From Anaerobranca californiensis DSM 14826 (lineage in GTDB: Bacteria; Bacillota; Proteinivoracia; Proteinivoracales; Proteinivoracaceae), in the NCBI RefSeq assembly GCF_900142275.1, contig NZ_FRAI01000010.1:1-64000 (forward strand): a DNA stretch of 64,000 bases, given 5' to 3'. A program made the translations under genes and the position numbers. How positions within the stretch are numbered: position 1 is the stretch's first letter; each line of letters starts with the position of its first letter. The notes under the pieces were generated by a model that saw only the letters and a program-made list of their open reading frames with translations, was not told the origin of the DNA and did not search any database. This document shows, piece by piece, positions 63,462 to 64,000 of the stretch.

Positions 63462-64000
63462 TACTATCCCCCCTTTTCTTTTGCAAGCATGCTAATCCAC
63501 TTATTTTCCCTTGAATAAAATCCTCGACATGGGCATGACAAGTAGGTGCTCCACAAAGACCGCAATCGAAACCAGGTAAGGATTTTAAAAGACTCTGAAT
63601 TTTGTTGGCTTTGGCAATAGCAGAAGAAATATCTTCATCATATTTCATAATTTGTCTTGGCTTCATTGACATTTGCCAATTAAAATATTCTGGTGGAAAT
63701 TCTTTTAGTTTTTCTATTGATAAATCTCCACCTATAGATTCCGCCAGCTTTCTTACCCTTACCCTAGCGATAAAGGGGTTTTCCACTAACATAGGCCCCC
63801 CTACACATCCCCCTACACAGGCCCAACACTCTATATATTCTACATCTGTAAGTTTACCGATTTCTATTTCATTTAATACCTTATTTACTTGTTCTATGCC
63901 ATCTATTACCACATTATCAGAACATTTTATTGCTAAACTTTCTCCACCTGCCCTAGCCCATCCATATCCCAAACCTGTAGCTTTTAGTTCTAAAGCTTTA
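63451..64000 (-). CDS. [Fe-Fe] hydrogenase large-subunit C-terminal domain protein, partial (N-terminus beyond the window)
   Basis: The frame is open to the right edge, so only about the last 183 residues are seen. They contain ECWACVGGCVGGPMLVENPF, a variant of the HydA CxxxCxxGGGQP cluster motif, and a C-terminal Fe-S (PF04060-type) motif CGLCGAPTCHAHVEDF with a further C near LACLQKK. The change of GGGQP to GGPML suggests a sensory or electron-transfer hydrogenase-like protein, not the classical H2-evolving enzyme. A TTG inside (63972) is not the start. Confidence 0.85.
   Translation of the reverse strand, partial: KALELKATGLGYGWARAGGESLAIKCSDNVVIDGIEQVNKVLNEIEIGKLTDVEYIECWACVGGCVGGPMLVENPFIARVRVRKLAESIGGDLSIEKLKEFPPEYFNWQMSMKPRQIMKYDEDISSAIAKANKIQSLLKSLPGFDCGLCGAPTCHAHVEDFIQGKISGLACLQKKRGDSSDS

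Overview
The window looks like the chromosome of a low-G+C, spore-forming, strictly anaerobic Firmicute (Clostridia-like). Spore genes (spoIIP, gpr, spoIVFA/spoIVFB-like, a Spo0B-type protein) sit beside energy genes typical of anaerobes: a complete Rnf complex, a selenocysteine formate dehydrogenase with NADH-linked HydB/HydC-type subunits, and Rex. A large Mrp/Mbh-type cation antiporter locus fits a Na+-based or alkaliphilic life style. An Anaerobranca/Proteinivorax-like organism is my guess only. All genes run on the minus strand except rpsT, a LysM/SleB hydrolase gene and a 19-codon ORF tail at the left edge. No rRNA, tRNA, CRISPR array or intact mobile element was seen, and no gene-free gap exceeds 300 bases.

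Layout in plus coordinates; transcription is mostly right to left. 1-7.7 kb: grpE, hrcA (perfect CIRCE), hemW, lepA, spoIIP, gpr and a small holin-like membrane protein, the usual Firmicute rpsT-gpr-spoIIP-lepA-hemW-hrcA-grpE order. dnaK, expected next after grpE, is absent from the remaining 282 bases. 7.9-17.7 kb: rpsT, holA, comEC, pyrR, the LysM/SleB hydrolase, a lone molybdopterin oxidoreductase, speE, comEA, and a redox pair made of a DUF1858 protein and a Crp/Fnr regulator with a five-cysteine insert. 17.7-25.6 kb: rsfS, an LCP-like protein, nadD, yhbY, an untracked small Cys-rich gene, obgE, spo0B, rpmA-prp-rplU with an L21 leader, rng and a DUF2344 gene. 25.6-40.6 kb: a radical-SAM protein, spoIVFB/FA, the shape and division operon maf-radC-mreBCD-mrdA-minCDE-rodA, a Gx transporter, a NusG-domain-II protein, apbE and a MOSC-MogA fusion.

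40.7-53.8 kb is the bioenergetic core. rnfCDGEAB is followed by mrpEFG, mbhD/mbhE-like genes, mrpB, mrpC and three large antiporter-type subunits. This is the full cation-translocating half of an Mbh-type complex with no hydrogenase half beside it. RnfG carries three FMN-binding domains, each with a flavinylation motif, and the flavin transferase gene apbE lies just downstream of the locus. 54-64 kb: aspA, rex, and an operon of a hydrogenase-like Fe-S protein (cut by the window edge), DRTGG, PHP, NuoE, HATPase, 2Fe-2S, NuoF and FdhA. FdhA is interrupted by an in-frame UGA followed by a SECIS hairpin whose loop and spacing match my recollection of E. coli fdhF, so the two apparent ORFs are one selenoprotein gene.

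Inferred joint function: formate, NADH and ferredoxin are exchanged by the Fdh/HydBC-type complex. Rnf couples ferredoxin and NAD to an ion gradient, the adjacent antiporter module interconverts H+ and Na+ gradients, ApbE flavinylates RnfG/RnfD, and Rex and the Crp/Fnr protein could sense redox state. Many genes here use TTG or GTG starts, and several open frames begin at a GTG lying inside the Shine-Dalgarno sequence. I moved those starts downstream where the spacing demanded it.
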